Assembly (NCBI GenBank): GCA_022450155.1
Contig: JAKUQR010000004.1
Span: 147,603 to 211,602, forward strand
Length of the DNA stretch: 64,000 nt
Direction: 5' to 3'
Origin: Gammaproteobacteria bacterium
GTDB lineage: Bacteria; Pseudomonadota; Gammaproteobacteria; Arenicellales; UBA868
The notes beneath the pieces are model-generated. The model saw nothing but the letters and a program-made list of their open reading frames with translations, had not been told where the DNA came from and did no database searches. How positions within the stretch are numbered: the stretch's first letter is position 1; every line of letters starts with the position of its first letter. Of the stretch, positions 55,240 through 64,000 are shown piece by piece. A program made the translations under genes and the position numbers.

Positions 55240-56424
55240 ATGAGATTCTTTCGCATCAAACTGGCAGCGATTCTGATTGCCATTTTAGGGCTGGTTGCCG
55301 GTCCGTTAAGCGGAACGGCACTGGCAGCAGGTAAGGTCGCACTCGTTCTTGACGTGGGTGGGCGAGGTGATCTTTCATTTAACGACATGGGGTTTAAAGG
55401 CGCAGACGAAGCCGTCCAGAAGCTCGGAGTAGAACTGGTAGAGATTCAGAGCAACTCCGCCACGGACTACCTGCCGAATTTGCAGAATGCAGCCCGGTCC
55501 GGTGATTTCGACATTATCATCGGCGTCGGTTTTCTGCTGGCTGATTCAATGGCAGAGGTCGCTGATCAGTTTCCGGATCAGAAATTCGCCATCATTGATG
55601 TCACCTGGCTGGGCAAACCCAACCTCATAGAAATTGGGTATGAAGAGAACAAAGGCTCTGCCCTGGTCGGTGCATTGGGTGCTATGGCGGCCGCCCACTA
55701 CGGTTACGACAAGATCGGTGTTGTGCTGGGTATCGAAATACCGGTGTTATACAAATTCGAAGCGGGTTATCGCTACGGCATGCACTGGGGTAACGCCAAG
55801 TACGCCGAAGTGACGGGCAAAAATCCAGGTGTCGGCCTGCTGTGGCACTATACCGGCACGTTCAGCGATATCGCCAAAGGCAAGGCAGCCACTGAAGCGA
55901 TGCTGGCGCAGGGTGCGGGCATGATTTACAACGTCGCCGGTCCGCTGGGGATAGGCGATCTGGAAGCGATTACCGAGCACCTTGAAGCCAAAGGAAAATC
56001 AGCCGGCCCACCGTTCATGATCGGTGTTGATGCGAACCAGGATTATCTGGGTGATGGGCACCGTGTACTGGCTAGCATGATGAAACGCGTTGACTTCGGG
56101 GTATACAGTGCCATCGAATCAGTGGTCAATGGCAGTTTTAAAGCTGGGGTCAAGATTCTCGGGCCTGGAAACGGCGGCATCGCGATCTCCCGTCGCCAGG
56201 ATCTGGCGGACTTTATTGATTTTGGGATCAAAGGCGGTGTGATCACCGAGGCTGACCGCGGCCCGATCACAGCGAACTGGGACGCCATGCGTGCCGCCAT
56301 ACCCGGCTGGATCTGGGATGCTGTCGGCGAACTGGAAGCCAAGATCAGCTCAGGTGAGGCCGAGATTCCTTGTGGCTGGTGCCCCGATACTATTGGGGAT
56401 ATCCGGAACCAATATCCGGACTGA
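55240..56424 (+). CDS. BMP-family ABC transporter substrate-binding protein (nucleoside importer)
   Basis: This is a periplasmic binding protein of the BmpA/Med/PnrA family, which binds purine and other nucleosides. I chose the ATG at 55240 with its AAAGGGAGG ribosome site (394 aa). A Sec signal peptide (hydrophobic core LAAILIAILGLVAGPLSG, cleavage near TALAAGK) has no lipobox cysteine, so it should be soluble in the periplasm. The family motif region is DVGGRGDLSFNDMGFKGADE, with ATDYLPNLQNAARSGDFDI later. Two permease genes follow on the same strand, after a hairpin. Confidence 0.93.
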   Translation: MRFFRIKLAAILIAILGLVAGPLSGTALAAGKVALVLDVGGRGDLSFNDMGFKGADEAVQKLGVELVEIQSNSATDYLPNLQNAARSGDFDIIIGVGFLLADSMAEVADQFPDQKFAIIDVTWLGKPNLIEIGYEENKGSALVGALGAMAAAHYGYDKIGVVLGIEIPVLYKFEAGYRYGMHWGNAKYAEVTGKNPGVGLLWHYTGTFSDIAKGKAATEAMLAQGAGMIYNVAGPLGIGDLEAITEHLEAKGKSAGPPFMIGVDANQDYLGDGHRVLASMMKRVDFGVYSAIESVVNGSFKAGVKILGPGNGGIAISRRQDLADFIDFGIKGGVITEADRGPITANWDAMRAAIPGWIWDAVGELEAKISSGEAEIPCGWCPDTIGDIRNQYPD

Positions 56425-56455
56425 AGTCCAACACGCTTCAAGCGGTCTAAAACAA

Positions 56456-56484
56456 GGGGGAGAGGGCCATTGCGACTCTCCCCC
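56456..56484 (+). terminator. Intercistronic hairpin between the binding protein and permease genes
   Basis: A perfect nine-pair stem (GGGGGAGAG at 56456-56464, CTCTCCCCC at 56476-56484) with an 11-base loop lies 32 bases after the binding-protein stop. It is followed by TGTTGTATTGGGTTTG, only loosely T-rich. Such hairpins commonly reduce transcription into the permeases, or protect the upstream message. This would give more binding protein than membrane component. Confidence 0.6.
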
Positions 56485-56540
56485 TGTTGTATTGGGTTTG
56501 TCTAGTGTTTTGAACTAAGCCATGGTCTATTTTCACAATA

Positions 56541-57614
56541 GTGACTGACATGCGCCTACGCCAACTGAACCCAGTGGTTGAATCGGTTGTTGCCGGTATC
56601 ATCGGGCTTGTCATTGGGGCGGCCATCATGCTCGCCTATGGCTATGATCCTGTTTCAGCCTATAGCTCACTCTTCCGGGGCAGTTTTGGAAGCGTCTATA
56701 GTTGGGCAGAATCGTTGGCCAACGCAACACCTTTGATTTTGACAGCGCTGACCTTTGCAGTGGCGATGCGGGGTGGACTTTTCAATATCGGTGCTGAAGG
56801 TCAGCTCTACATCGGTGCACTGGCGGCGGTATCCGTCAGCCTGATTCAGTTGCCCTATCCGCTGCATGTGGTTGTTGCACTGCTGGCTGCCATGCTGGCC
56901 GGTATGATCTGGAGCCTACCGGTCGCGCTGCTCAAGCTGGGCCGCGGCGTCCACGAAGTGATTTCCACCATTATGTTTAACTGGATTGCCCATTTTTTCG
57001 CGTTTTACCTGATCGCGAATGTGCTGACCGATCCGAAGCGCGGCGAAAAAACCATCAGCATCGTTGAAACGTCGCGTCTGGCCAGGATGGTTCCGCATAC
57101 CAGCCTCAATTACGGATTGATCATCGCCCTGGTGGCGGTGGCCGTGGTACTTTTCCTGCTCTGGCGAACCACCAGCGGTTTCGAGTTACGGGTCAGTGGT
57201 CACAATCCAGAGGCCGCGCACTATGCAGGCATCAGTCGAGGCAAGCAGGTGATGACCGCATTTGTGATCGGTGGGGCGACAGCGGGTCTCGCCGGTGCGG
57301 TCCAGGTGATGGGCAGACCACCCACCTATGCGGTGTTGAGTGGTCTGCCCCAGTTTGTCAATCTGGGGTTTGATGGCATTGGTGTGGCAATGATCGGTCG
57401 CAACCATCCCATCGGGATTGTGTTTGCCGCGATCTTTTTTGGGGGATTGCTGGTTGGGGGCCGTATTATGCAGTTCTCGCCCGGTGTGCCCCTGGAGTTG
57501 GTGAGGGTGATTGAAGGGGTGATCATCCTGGCATTGGCTGTGCCGGAGTTGAGGACGGTGGTGGTGCGGCTATGGGCAAAAACAGGCGGTAGGAAGCAGA
57601 TCGATGGAACTTGA
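56541..57614 (+). CDS. ABC transporter permease, first subunit (nucleoside uptake)
   Basis: This is an inner-membrane permease of the branched-chain-amino-acid/ribose-type family (BPD_transp_2), 357 aa with a GTG start. Helices include ESVVAGIIGLVIGAAIMLAY. The conserved FAVAMRGGLFNIGAEGQLYIG motif is present in part (RGGLFNIGAEGQ). The C-terminal RGKQVMTAFVIGGATAGLAG belongs to the coupling region. It resembles YufP/NupP of BMP-type importers. Its last bases overlap the second permease by 11. Confidence 0.92.
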   Translation: MTDMRLRQLNPVVESVVAGIIGLVIGAAIMLAYGYDPVSAYSSLFRGSFGSVYSWAESLANATPLILTALTFAVAMRGGLFNIGAEGQLYIGALAAVSVSLIQLPYPLHVVVALLAAMLAGMIWSLPVALLKLGRGVHEVISTIMFNWIAHFFAFYLIANVLTDPKRGEKTISIVETSRLARMVPHTSLNYGLIIALVAVAVVLFLLWRTTSGFELRVSGHNPEAAHYAGISRGKQVMTAFVIGGATAGLAGAVQVMGRPPTYAVLSGLPQFVNLGFDGIGVAMIGRNHPIGIVFAAIFFGGLLVGGRIMQFSPGVPLELVRVIEGVIILALAVPELRTVVVRLWAKTGGRKQIDGT

Positions 57615-58506
57615 GCATCTCTGGGGCGTTCTTTTCGGCTCGTTACACGCGATGGTGCCGATCACACTCGCGGCAATCGGTGAGACCATCGAGGAATCAG
57701 CTGGATTGTTCAATATCGGGCTTGAAGGTATCTTACTGCTCAGTGCGTTGTCGGGTGCATTGGGGGCTGAAGCAAGCGGGAGTGCCCTCATAGGGCTTAC
57801 TGTCGGAATGGGCACGGGTGCACTCATCGGGCTGGTATTCGGTGTGGTCAATACCTACTGGAAGGGCAGTCAGTTGATCACCGGTGTTGGTATCAATCTA
57901 TTCGCATTCGGTTTTGTTGCTTTTATGCTCATCAACCTAGGCGCACCGGGATTCCACAGTGTTCCCCGGGCAGCGCAGGTCCAGTTGATTCCACTTGGTG
58001 TCGGCAGCTTGAGTCCATTGGTAATCGTCACCGTGATACTGGCTGTTGGCGTGTACTGGTTGCTGCGTCGGACGCAACTCGGATTGCGTATCCGGGCAGT
58101 CGGAGAAAACCCTGCGGCTGCCGATGTTGCCGGTATCCGGGTGAACGCATTACGCTTGGGTACCGCGATAGCGGCCGGGTGTTTGGCAGGACTGGCCGGC
58201 GCTTACCTCAGTGTGGACTGGTTTGGTGCCGTGACCAAAGAGATTGTCGCAGGTCGAGGATTTATTGCGCTCGCGACGGTGGTCTTCAGCGGATTGAATC
58301 CGTTATTGGCTCTGCTGGGTGGCTTTATCTTCGGGCTTTTCGATACCTTGGCGACCTGGATTCCAACCTATCCTAAGGTCAAGGACGTAATTCCCTGGCA
58401 GTTTGTTGCGATGGCGCCTTATGTTGTCACCCTGCTGGTGGTCGCCGGTGCGATCGGGCGTGTGCAATTTCCGAAAGCACTGGGGAACCCTTATTTTCGT
58501 GAGTGA
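57604..58506 (+). CDS. ABC transporter permease, second subunit (nucleoside uptake)
   Basis: This is the second permease of the BMP-type importer, 300 aa. It begins inside the end of the first permease gene. Landmarks are TLAAIGETIEESAGLFNIGL and the coupling-helix region GENPAAADVAGIRVNALRLG. It resembles YufQ/NupQ. The ATPase gene lies next, 18 bases away but on the opposite strand, so the transporter is made from two transcripts. Confidence 0.92.
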   Translation: MELEHLWGVLFGSLHAMVPITLAAIGETIEESAGLFNIGLEGILLLSALSGALGAEASGSALIGLTVGMGTGALIGLVFGVVNTYWKGSQLITGVGINLFAFGFVAFMLINLGAPGFHSVPRAAQVQLIPLGVGSLSPLVIVTVILAVGVYWLLRRTQLGLRIRAVGENPAAADVAGIRVNALRLGTAIAAGCLAGLAGAYLSVDWFGAVTKEIVAGRGFIALATVVFSGLNPLLALLGGFIFGLFDTLATWIPTYPKVKDVIPWQFVAMAPYVVTLLVVAGAIGRVQFPKALGNPYFRE

Positions 58507-58524
58507 CATTGATAGCGTGGGAGC

Positions 58525-60081
58525 TCAGGCCGCCACGTGAGCCTCGTCACTGCCCGCCATCCAGCGTCCTAACTGTTCCCGATCGGCGCTCTGGCCATCG
58601 ACCGGACCCATCAGCTGGCCCTGGAAAAGCACCCCGATTCGGTCGGCGAGTGACATAATCTCGTCCAGGTCCTCGGATACGACCAATATGGCTGAGCCCG
58701 ACGCCCGTAGTTCAAGAAAGAGCTCCCAAGTATGGCGGATGGCTCGGGCATCGAGCCCTTCGGTGGGGTGAGAGGCGACGATGACCGGCGGGCTGCGCCA
58801 GGTTTCGCGGCCGAGTATGAGGCGCTGAATGTTGCCACCGGACAGAATCCTGGATTCTGTGGTCCAAAGATCCGGTACCAGTGCATTGAACCGTGACACG
58901 ATGTCTTCGGTGTGACGGGTGATCTCACGTGTATTCAGTACACCGCGTCTGGAAAAGGGGGCCGTGCGGTAATCTTTGAGAACCACATTTTCGGCCACGA
59001 ACATGGGTTCCACAATGCCGATTTCCCGCCGCTGTTCGGGAATATGGGCCACACCGAGTTCGATGAACGCCCGGGGTGGCCGACCGGTCATATCCTTGCC
59101 CAGGATGCGCACCGCGCCGCGCTCAATCGTTTTGAGTCCCGTCAGGCACGCAATGAGCTCGCTCTGGCCATTGCCCGCAACACCGGCGATACCGAATATC
59201 TCGCCCTTACGGATCGTGAGGTTGATCGGTGCTGCAGGGGGCTGTCCGGCAGGACCAGCGGGTACGACATTGTCGAGCACCACCGCATTTTCTGATGAGC
59301 GCGTCGGAGGTCGAGGCATGTAGTCTGGAACCAGTTCACCAAATGTTTTTCGGGTCAGTGCCTCGACCGTGGTTTCGCTGATCCGCTGTGTGCCTTGCGT
59401 TTTACCCAGCTTCAGAACGGTCACTCTGTCCGAGACCGCAAAGACCTCGCGCATTTTGTGCGTAATGAAGACCACACCTTTGCCGTCATCGGTCATGGCC
59501 CGCAGGACGATGAACAAATGATCAGCTTCTCCAGGCGTCAGCAGTGAGGTGGGTTCATCGAGAAGCAGTACTTTGGGTTCATGATAGAGCACCTTGAGGA
59601 TCTCCACCCGCTGTTGTTCGCCGGCAGAAAGGGTTTCAACCCGCGCCCTGGGATCAACCTGAAGACCATACCGCGCCGACAGTGCCGCGAGCTTATCTTC
59701 CACCGCTTGTATCTGGAACGAAAATGCGGGTGCATCCAGGCCAACCATCACATTCTGGGCGACCGTAAACGCGGGAACGAGCATCAGCTCCTGGTGGACC
59801 ATGGCGATACCGTGGGCCAGTCCATCGCGCGGAGACGTCAAGTTCACGACTTCACCATTGACTCTGACTTCACCCCCGGTCTTTGCGTAATAGCCGGACA
59901 GAATATTGGCGATCACAGTTTTGCCGGCACCATTTTCACCGAGTAATGTGTGGACCTCCCCGGCACGCACATCGAAGTCGATATGGTCGAGAATGAGATG
60001 CTCCCAGACGCCCGGGAAGCCCTTGGTGATGCCGCAGGCCTCAAGAAGGGGTGGTTTTTCGTCTGCTCGGGTGTCGCTCAT
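58525..60081 (-). CDS. ABC transporter ATP-binding protein with two nucleotide-binding domains
   Basis: This is the sugar/nucleoside-type ATPase (RbsA, NupA/YufO layout), 518 aa. Domain 1 has Walker A LLGENGAGKTVIA, signature LSAGEQQRVEILK and Walker B VLLLDEPTSLL. Domain 2 (from about residue 270) has a degenerate Walker A GVAGNGQSE and signature LSGGNIQRLILGRE, with VASHPTEGLD in place of Walker B. The degenerate second site is normal for this subfamily. It is convergent with the permeases and divergent from PNP. It almost certainly energises the adjacent importer. Confidence 0.92.
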   Translation of the reverse strand: MSDTRADEKPPLLEACGITKGFPGVWEHLILDHIDFDVRAGEVHTLLGENGAGKTVIANILSGYYAKTGGEVRVNGEVVNLTSPRDGLAHGIAMVHQELMLVPAFTVAQNVMVGLDAPAFSFQIQAVEDKLAALSARYGLQVDPRARVETLSAGEQQRVEILKVLYHEPKVLLLDEPTSLLTPGEADHLFIVLRAMTDDGKGVVFITHKMREVFAVSDRVTVLKLGKTQGTQRISETTVEALTRKTFGELVPDYMPRPPTRSSENAVVLDNVVPAGPAGQPPAAPINLTIRKGEIFGIAGVAGNGQSELIACLTGLKTIERGAVRILGKDMTGRPPRAFIELGVAHIPEQRREIGIVEPMFVAENVVLKDYRTAPFSRRGVLNTREITRHTEDIVSRFNALVPDLWTTESRILSGGNIQRLILGRETWRSPPVIVASHPTEGLDARAIRHTWELFLELRASGSAILVVSEDLDEIMSLADRIGVLFQGQLMGPVDGQSADREQLGRWMAGSDEAHVAA

Positions 60082-60170
60082 GTCAACGGAAGATCACTGA
60101 AAATTGTAGGGACTGGTGCACAAATTGGTTAAGCCCGTAGCGGTTGATCATCGCTTTTCTCACTGCCTAC

Positions 60171-60195
60171 TATAATCAATGCATGGTAAACCATG
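60171..60195 (+). promoter_or_regulatory. Promoter -10 with an overlapping operator-like palindrome upstream of PNP
   Basis: A perfect TATAAT lies at 60171-60176. A TTGATC at 60144-60149 is too far (21 bases) to be a good -35. CATGGT-AA-ACCATG, six-base arms, is at 60182-60195, about where transcription would begin. This arrangement fits repressor control of the PNP-deoA-deoB transcript. The regulator is unknown and no regulator gene is adjacent. Confidence 0.45.
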
Positions 60196-60222
60196 TGATT
60201 TTCGTTTTACCCTAAGGGCCTG

Positions 60223-61050
60223 ATGACAGCACATAAGCCAGCAGCCCAGATACTGCGTGATGCGGCCGCGGGTCGCCCCCCCCGCGTTGGGATCGTGCTT
60301 GGAAGCGGGCTGGCTGACATTGCCGGGTTTATTGAGCAGAGTGTCGCGATTCCTTACGACGACCTACCGGGATTCCCAGTCACGACGGTCGAAGGACACA
60401 CCGGAAAGCTCGTCATCGGTGATTGGGCCGGTACCCGTGTTGCCTGTATGCAGGGCCGATTTCACGTATACGAAGGGCACGACCCTGTCGATTTGGCACT
60501 GCCCATCCGTGCCCTCGGGGGATGCGGGTGCGACATTCTGCTACTGACCTGCGCTGCCGGCAGTTTGCAGGAGGGCATGCCGCCGGGCAGTCTCGTGATG
60601 CTGTCGGATCATATCAACTGGTCGGGTGTCAGCCCTTTAGCGGGGCGCAATGACGACAGCATCGGCCCGCGTTTTGTTGATCTCAACCGGGCCTACGATC
60701 CTGAGCTTCGGGCTTTACTGCATGAGTCCGCCCGGGAGGTCAGTGTTGCGCTTCATGACGGCATCTATATCTGGTGTCTGGGCCCCAATTTCGAGACCCC
60801 GGCGGAGATCCGCGCCTTTCGCACACTGGGCGCAGATATCGTGGGTATGTCGATCGTGCCGGAATGTCTGGTGGCACGGCACTGGGGTATGCGGGTCGCT
60901 GCGATATCGGTGATTACCAACTTCGCTGCTGGGATGCAGGAAGAACTCTTCCACGAAGAAACACTGGCGGCAGGCGCAGGGGCCACCCCCCGCCTGGGGC
61001 GCCTGATCGAGTCGTTCCTGTCCCGACTGAACACGGCTGACTCAAGCTGA
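60223..61050 (+). CDS. Purine nucleoside phosphorylase (trimeric, PNP/MTAP family)
   Basis: This enzyme phosphorolyses purine nucleosides to base and ribose 1-phosphate, or deoxyribose 1-phosphate. The protein is 275 aa. Landmarks are GIVLGSGLADIAG, QGRFHVYEGHDPVDLALPIR, TCAAGSLQEGMPPGSLVML, GPNFETPAEIRAFR (with the purine-binding Glu) and VGMSIVPECLVARHWGMRV, ending in ISVITNFAAG with the active Asn. It belongs to the low-molecular-mass, class II family rather than DeoD. It starts the PNP-deoA-deoB transcript. Confidence 0.93.
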   Translation: MTAHKPAAQILRDAAAGRPPRVGIVLGSGLADIAGFIEQSVAIPYDDLPGFPVTTVEGHTGKLVIGDWAGTRVACMQGRFHVYEGHDPVDLALPIRALGGCGCDILLLTCAAGSLQEGMPPGSLVMLSDHINWSGVSPLAGRNDDSIGPRFVDLNRAYDPELRALLHESAREVSVALHDGIYIWCLGPNFETPAEIRAFRTLGADIVGMSIVPECLVARHWGMRVAAISVITNFAAGMQEELFHEETLAAGAGATPRLGRLIESFLSRLNTADSS

Positions 61051-61081
61051 CACCACAGCTCCACTCATTCAGACGTTACCC

Positions 61082-62416
61082 ATGAAGGAACCCTTTCTCC
61101 CACAGGCGGTGATCGCACGCAAACGCGATGGTGAGGTTCTGGAAAAGGCAGACATCGAACAGTTTGTTACGGCGCTGACACAAGATCGTTTAAGCGATGC
61201 GCAGGTCGGTGCGTTCGCGATGGCTGTTTTTCTGAAAAGCATGACGACCGAAGAGTGTGCCGCACTGACACTCGCCATGCGGGATTCGGGTATCGTTCTG
61301 GAATGGGATCGAGACCGGTTATCTGGGCCGATTATCGACAAGCACTCGACCGGCGGTGTCGGGGATTGTGTCAGTCTGATGCTGGCACCGATGCTGGCGG
61401 GCTGCGGGGCCCATGTGCCGATGATTTCCGGTCGTGGTCTGGGACACACGGGTGGAACCCTGGACAAGCTGTCGAGTATCCCGGGCTACGATACCGAGCC
61501 CGAAACCGACCGATTTAGAAACGTGGTCGAAAAGATCGGTTGTGCCATCATCGGTCAGACCGCGCAGCTGGCACCGGCAGACCGGCGTCTGTATGCGGTT
61601 CGGGACGCCACCGCCACGGTGGAATCGATCCCATTAATCACGTCTTCTATCCTGTCTAAAAAATTGGCCGCCGGCCTCGAAGCACTGGTGATGGATGTCA
61701 AAACGGGCAATGGCGCGGTGACCGCAGATCCAGCGCTCGCCCGACGCCTCGCCGAGAGTATCGTCAGCGTTGCTGGTCGTGCGGGCCTTAATACGGTTGC
61801 TGTGATCACCGACATGAGTCAGCCGCTGGCGCCCGCTATAGGCAATGCACTGGAGATCGAGGAGGCAGCGACTTACCTGACCGGTGTTCGCCGTGATCCC
61901 CGATTGCATGAGGTCGTCATGACGCTGGGTCAGGAGCTTTTGCTGGCGTCCAGTGTGGTAAAGGATGCCAAAGATGGACGGCGCCTACTGGACACTGCGC
62001 TTGATTCCGGGGCGGCTGCCGAGCGTTTCGAAAAAATGGTGGCTGCACTGGGCGGGCCGGCTGATCTGCTGACGAGTTTCCCCCGGTGCCTGCCCACCGC
62101 ACCCGTCGTGTGTGCGGTAGACGCAGACGAGCCGGGTATGATTGTGTCTATGGATACCCGGGCGCTGGGACAGACGGTGGTTGAACTGGGGGGTGGGCGC
62201 ACCCACCCAACTGATGTCATCGACCCGGCCGTTGGGATTGATCACTGTGCCCGCATTGGCGACACAGTTGATCGAGGGTCTGTACTGTGCCGGGTCCACG
62301 CGCGCACGCAGGCGGATGCCGAGCACGCCAGCCAACGGGTTCGTGCGGCATTCGCGGTCGGTACGCAGCCTGTGCAGCACGCGCCGCTCGTGCGTGAGGT
62401 TTTGAGGGAGATCTGA
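61082..62416 (+). CDS. deoA: Thymidine phosphorylase
   Basis: DeoA phosphorolyses thymidine and deoxyuridine to deoxyribose 1-phosphate. The protein is 444 aa. Landmarks are [38 protein letters not shown] (20 residues, the family signature), [20 protein letters not shown] and [11 protein letters not shown]. The C-terminal domain has [12 protein letters not shown]. The deoB start overlaps its stop (TGATG). deoC is not in the window. Confidence 0.95.
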   Translation: MKEPFLPQAVIARKRDGEVLEKADIEQFVTALTQDRLSDAQVGAFAMAVFLKSMTTEECAALTLAMRDSGIVLEWDRDRLSGPIIDKHSTGGVGDCVSLMLAPMLAGCGAHVPMISGRGLGHTGGTLDKLSSIPGYDTEPETDRFRNVVEKIGCAIIGQTAQLAPADRRLYAVRDATATVESIPLITSSILSKKLAAGLEALVMDVKTGNGAVTADPALARRLAESIVSVAGRAGLNTVAVITDMSQPLAPAIGNALEIEEAATYLTGVRRDPRLHEVVMTLGQELLLASSVVKDAKDGRRLLDTALDSGAAAERFEKMVAALGGPADLLTSFPRCLPTAPVVCAVDADEPGMIVSMDTRALGQTVVELGGGRTHPTDVIDPAVGIDHCARIGDTVDRGSVLCRVHARTQADAEHASQRVRAAFAVGTQPVQHAPLVREVLREI

Positions 62417-63660
62417 TGGCACGCGCAGTCGTTCTCATGCTGGATTCGCTCGGTATCGGCGCCAGCGTTGACGCCGATCGTTTTGGGGATGATGGTGCGG
62501 ACACCTTTGGTCATATCGCAATGGCCTGCGCCCGGGGTGATGCAGATCGGCCGGGAGAACGATCGGGCGCCCTGGATATCCCAAATCTGTCGGCACTTGG
62601 CCTGGTGCATGCCGCAGCGAACAGTCGTGGTCAATGGCCAGATGGTCTGCCTGTAGTGACCCCGGTCGGCGCCTGGGGTTATGCGGTCGAATTAAGTCGA
62701 GGGAAAGACACCCCCAGTGGTCACTGGGAAATGGCGGGGTTGCCGGTAGATTTTGATTGGGGCTACTTCCCGGACACGGTGCCGTGTTTTCCGTCACAGC
62801 TGATCGACCGTTTGATCGCAGAAGGCAACCTTCCCGGTGTTCTGGGCAATTGTCACGCATCGGGTACAGCCATCATTGATGAACTGGGAGAAGAGCACGT
62901 CGCCAGTGGTTCGCCGATCATCTACACCTCCGCCGACAGCGTGTTTCAGATCGCAGCCCACGAGGAATATTTCGGCCTCGACAAGTTATACGCCCTTTGC
63001 ACACTTGCGCGTGAGCTGGTGGATGAGTGGCAGATCGGCCGGGTGATTGCACGGCCGTTTACCGGCAGTCGAAAAGGAGCGTTTCAGCGAACCGGCAATC
63101 GGCGGGATTACACCACGCCGCCGCATGCACCGACTCTCTTGGACCGGCTGGTTGAAGACGGCGGCGAAGTGATTTCAGTCGGCAAGGTCTCCGATATCTT
63201 TGCAGGGAAGGGAATATCAAAAACCATCAAAGCCCATGGCAACCAGGAGTTGTTTGATGCGACCCTGGAGGCGTTGGCCACCGCCCACGATCACACGTTG
63301 ATCTTTACCAATTTTGTGGATTTCGACATGTTGTACGGGCACCGGCGGGACGTGACCGGTTATGCACTGGCGCTGGAGGCGTTCGATCGTCGGTTGCCTG
63401 AATTACAGGCGTGTTTGAAGACCAATGACCTCGTACTGGCCACAGCGGATCACGGCTGTGACCCGACTTATCCCGGGCACGATCACACGCGTGAACATGT
63501 GCCGGTGCTGGTTTCGGGGCCACACTGTTGTCCGGCGCAACTCGGTGAGCGCCAGGGGTTTGCCGATATGGGCCAAACGCTGGCCGCGCACTTTGGCTTG
63601 GACCCCATGAACACGGGTACCTCGTTTCTGCAACAGATCAAACTACAATCTCCATCATGA
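62416..63660 (+). CDS. deoB: Phosphopentomutase
   Basis: DeoB interconverts ribose 1-phosphate with ribose 5-phosphate, and the deoxy sugars likewise. The protein is 414 aa. The metal and catalytic region starts [32 protein letters not shown] and [20 protein letters not shown] carry the metal-binding residues. It takes the products of the PNP and DeoA reactions into central metabolism. It overlaps deoA by one base and the next gene by four. Confidence 0.96.
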   Translation: MARAVVLMLDSLGIGASVDADRFGDDGADTFGHIAMACARGDADRPGERSGALDIPNLSALGLVHAAANSRGQWPDGLPVVTPVGAWGYAVELSRGKDTPSGHWEMAGLPVDFDWGYFPDTVPCFPSQLIDRLIAEGNLPGVLGNCHASGTAIIDELGEEHVASGSPIIYTSADSVFQIAAHEEYFGLDKLYALCTLARELVDEWQIGRVIARPFTGSRKGAFQRTGNRRDYTTPPHAPTLLDRLVEDGGEVISVGKVSDIFAGKGISKTIKAHGNQELFDATLEALATAHDHTLIFTNFVDFDMLYGHRRDVTGYALALEAFDRRLPELQACLKTNDLVLATADHGCDPTYPGHDHTREHVPVLVSGPHCCPAQLGERQGFADMGQTLAAHFGLDPMNTGTSFLQQIKLQSPS

Positions 63661-64000
63661 CGTCCTTGCCAAGATTTCAGGTTGACCACCAAGGTCGGTT
63701 ATCGGCCGAAGCGCTCCAGAGTTGGTCACAAGACGGCTGCCTGATGATCGAGGATTTTGTGCCGGCAGAGAGTTGTGACCAACTGCAGCGGGCTGTCGAT
63801 GACCTGGTCGACCAGTTTGAACCTGAATCGGTGAAGACCGTGTTCTCGACGACGTCGCAGTCTCATACCGCCACCGATTACTTTGAGTCGTCGGGAGACA
63901 AGATTCGGTTTTTTTTCGAAGAGGCGGTGTTCGATGAGCGTGGTGATCTGACAACGCCCAAGGCAAAGGCGTTGAACAAGATCGGCCATGCACTGCACGA
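63657..64000 (+). CDS. Phytanoyl-CoA dioxygenase (PhyH)-like protein, 5' part
   Basis: The frame starts at an ATG overlapping the deoB stop (ATGA) and runs off the window after 114 codons. I translated it by hand. [20 protein letters not shown] is the typical N-terminal PhyH helix and strand. [15 protein letters not shown], then NKIGHALH, match PhyH proteins of the PHYHD1 group. The iron-binding histidines lie outside the window. PhyH proteins are Fe(II)/2-oxoglutarate oxygenases. The overlap suggests co-transcription with deoB, but no link to nucleoside metabolism is established. Confidence 0.85.
   Translation, partial: MTSLPRFQVDHQGRLSAEALQSWSQDGCLMIEDFVPAESCDQLQRAVDDLVDQFEPESVKTVFSTTSQSHTATDYFESSGDKIRFFFEEAVFDERGDLTTPKAKALNKIGHALH

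Overview
The window is 64 kb of a gammaproteobacterial chromosome of moderate GC content. It is coding-dense, has short intergenic gaps, and uses GTG and TTG starts often. The gene orders kdsD-lptC-lptA-lptB-rpoN-ptsN-rapZ-HPr, ibaG-murA, hisDCBHAF-tatABC, tldD/tldE, and yggT-proC-yggS next to pilT-pilU and pyrC'-pyrB-pyrR-ruvX-algH-tonB all occur in Gammaproteobacteria. The last block is arranged much as in Pseudomonas. The genus cannot be named from sequence reading alone. By eye I saw no rRNA, tRNA, insertion sequence, CRISPR array or prophage.

Layout. 1-7190 (minus strand): kdsD, lptC, an unusual lptA fused to two SH3-like domains, lptB, rpoN, ptsN, rapZ, an HPr-type phosphocarrier and the start of enzyme I. 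7382-12709 (plus): an MMPL/RND permease and an MlaC-like lipid carrier, then ibaG/bolA, a monothiol glutaredoxin, a clear terminator and murA. 12723-18040: hisD, hisC, hisB, hisH, hisA and hisF, without hisG or hisIE. 18349-19864: tatABC. 19993-22062: a protein-kinase-like gene, a PP2C phosphatase and a small membrane protein. 22096-28009: tldD, tldE/pmbA and two tandem CNNM/CorC-type membrane proteins.

28028-32454 (minus): a methyltransferase, a 2-phosphoglycerate-kinase-like protein, yggT, proC and yggS. 32623-34825 (plus): pilT and pilU. 34909-39577 (minus): an inactive dihydroorotase homologue, pyrB, pyrR, ruvX, algH and tonB. 39855-47903 (plus): an inositol-monophosphatase-like enzyme, then tkt, gap, pgk, pyk and class I fba. 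47953-51209: a MoxR ATPase with a CoxE-like VWA partner, a DUF2237 protein and a queuosine-precursor transporter. 51233-63660: a nucleoside uptake and breakdown island. It holds pseudouridine glycosidase and kinase, nucleoside hydrolase, ribokinase, a BMP-type ABC importer, purine nucleoside phosphorylase, thymidine phosphorylase and phosphopentomutase. The window ends inside a phytanoyl-CoA-dioxygenase-like gene.

The genes fall into functional blocks: outer-membrane lipid and LPS assembly with nitrogen-type PTS regulation; histidine synthesis; protein export and maturation; twitching and pyrimidine synthesis; central carbon metabolism; and nucleoside scavenging that feeds ribose phosphates back into central metabolism. 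The observations most worth following are the LptA-SH3 fusion, an MMPL permease where MlaFED would be expected, the kinase/phosphatase/membrane-protein module, the 2-phosphoglycerate-kinase-like pair, and the nucleoside island.
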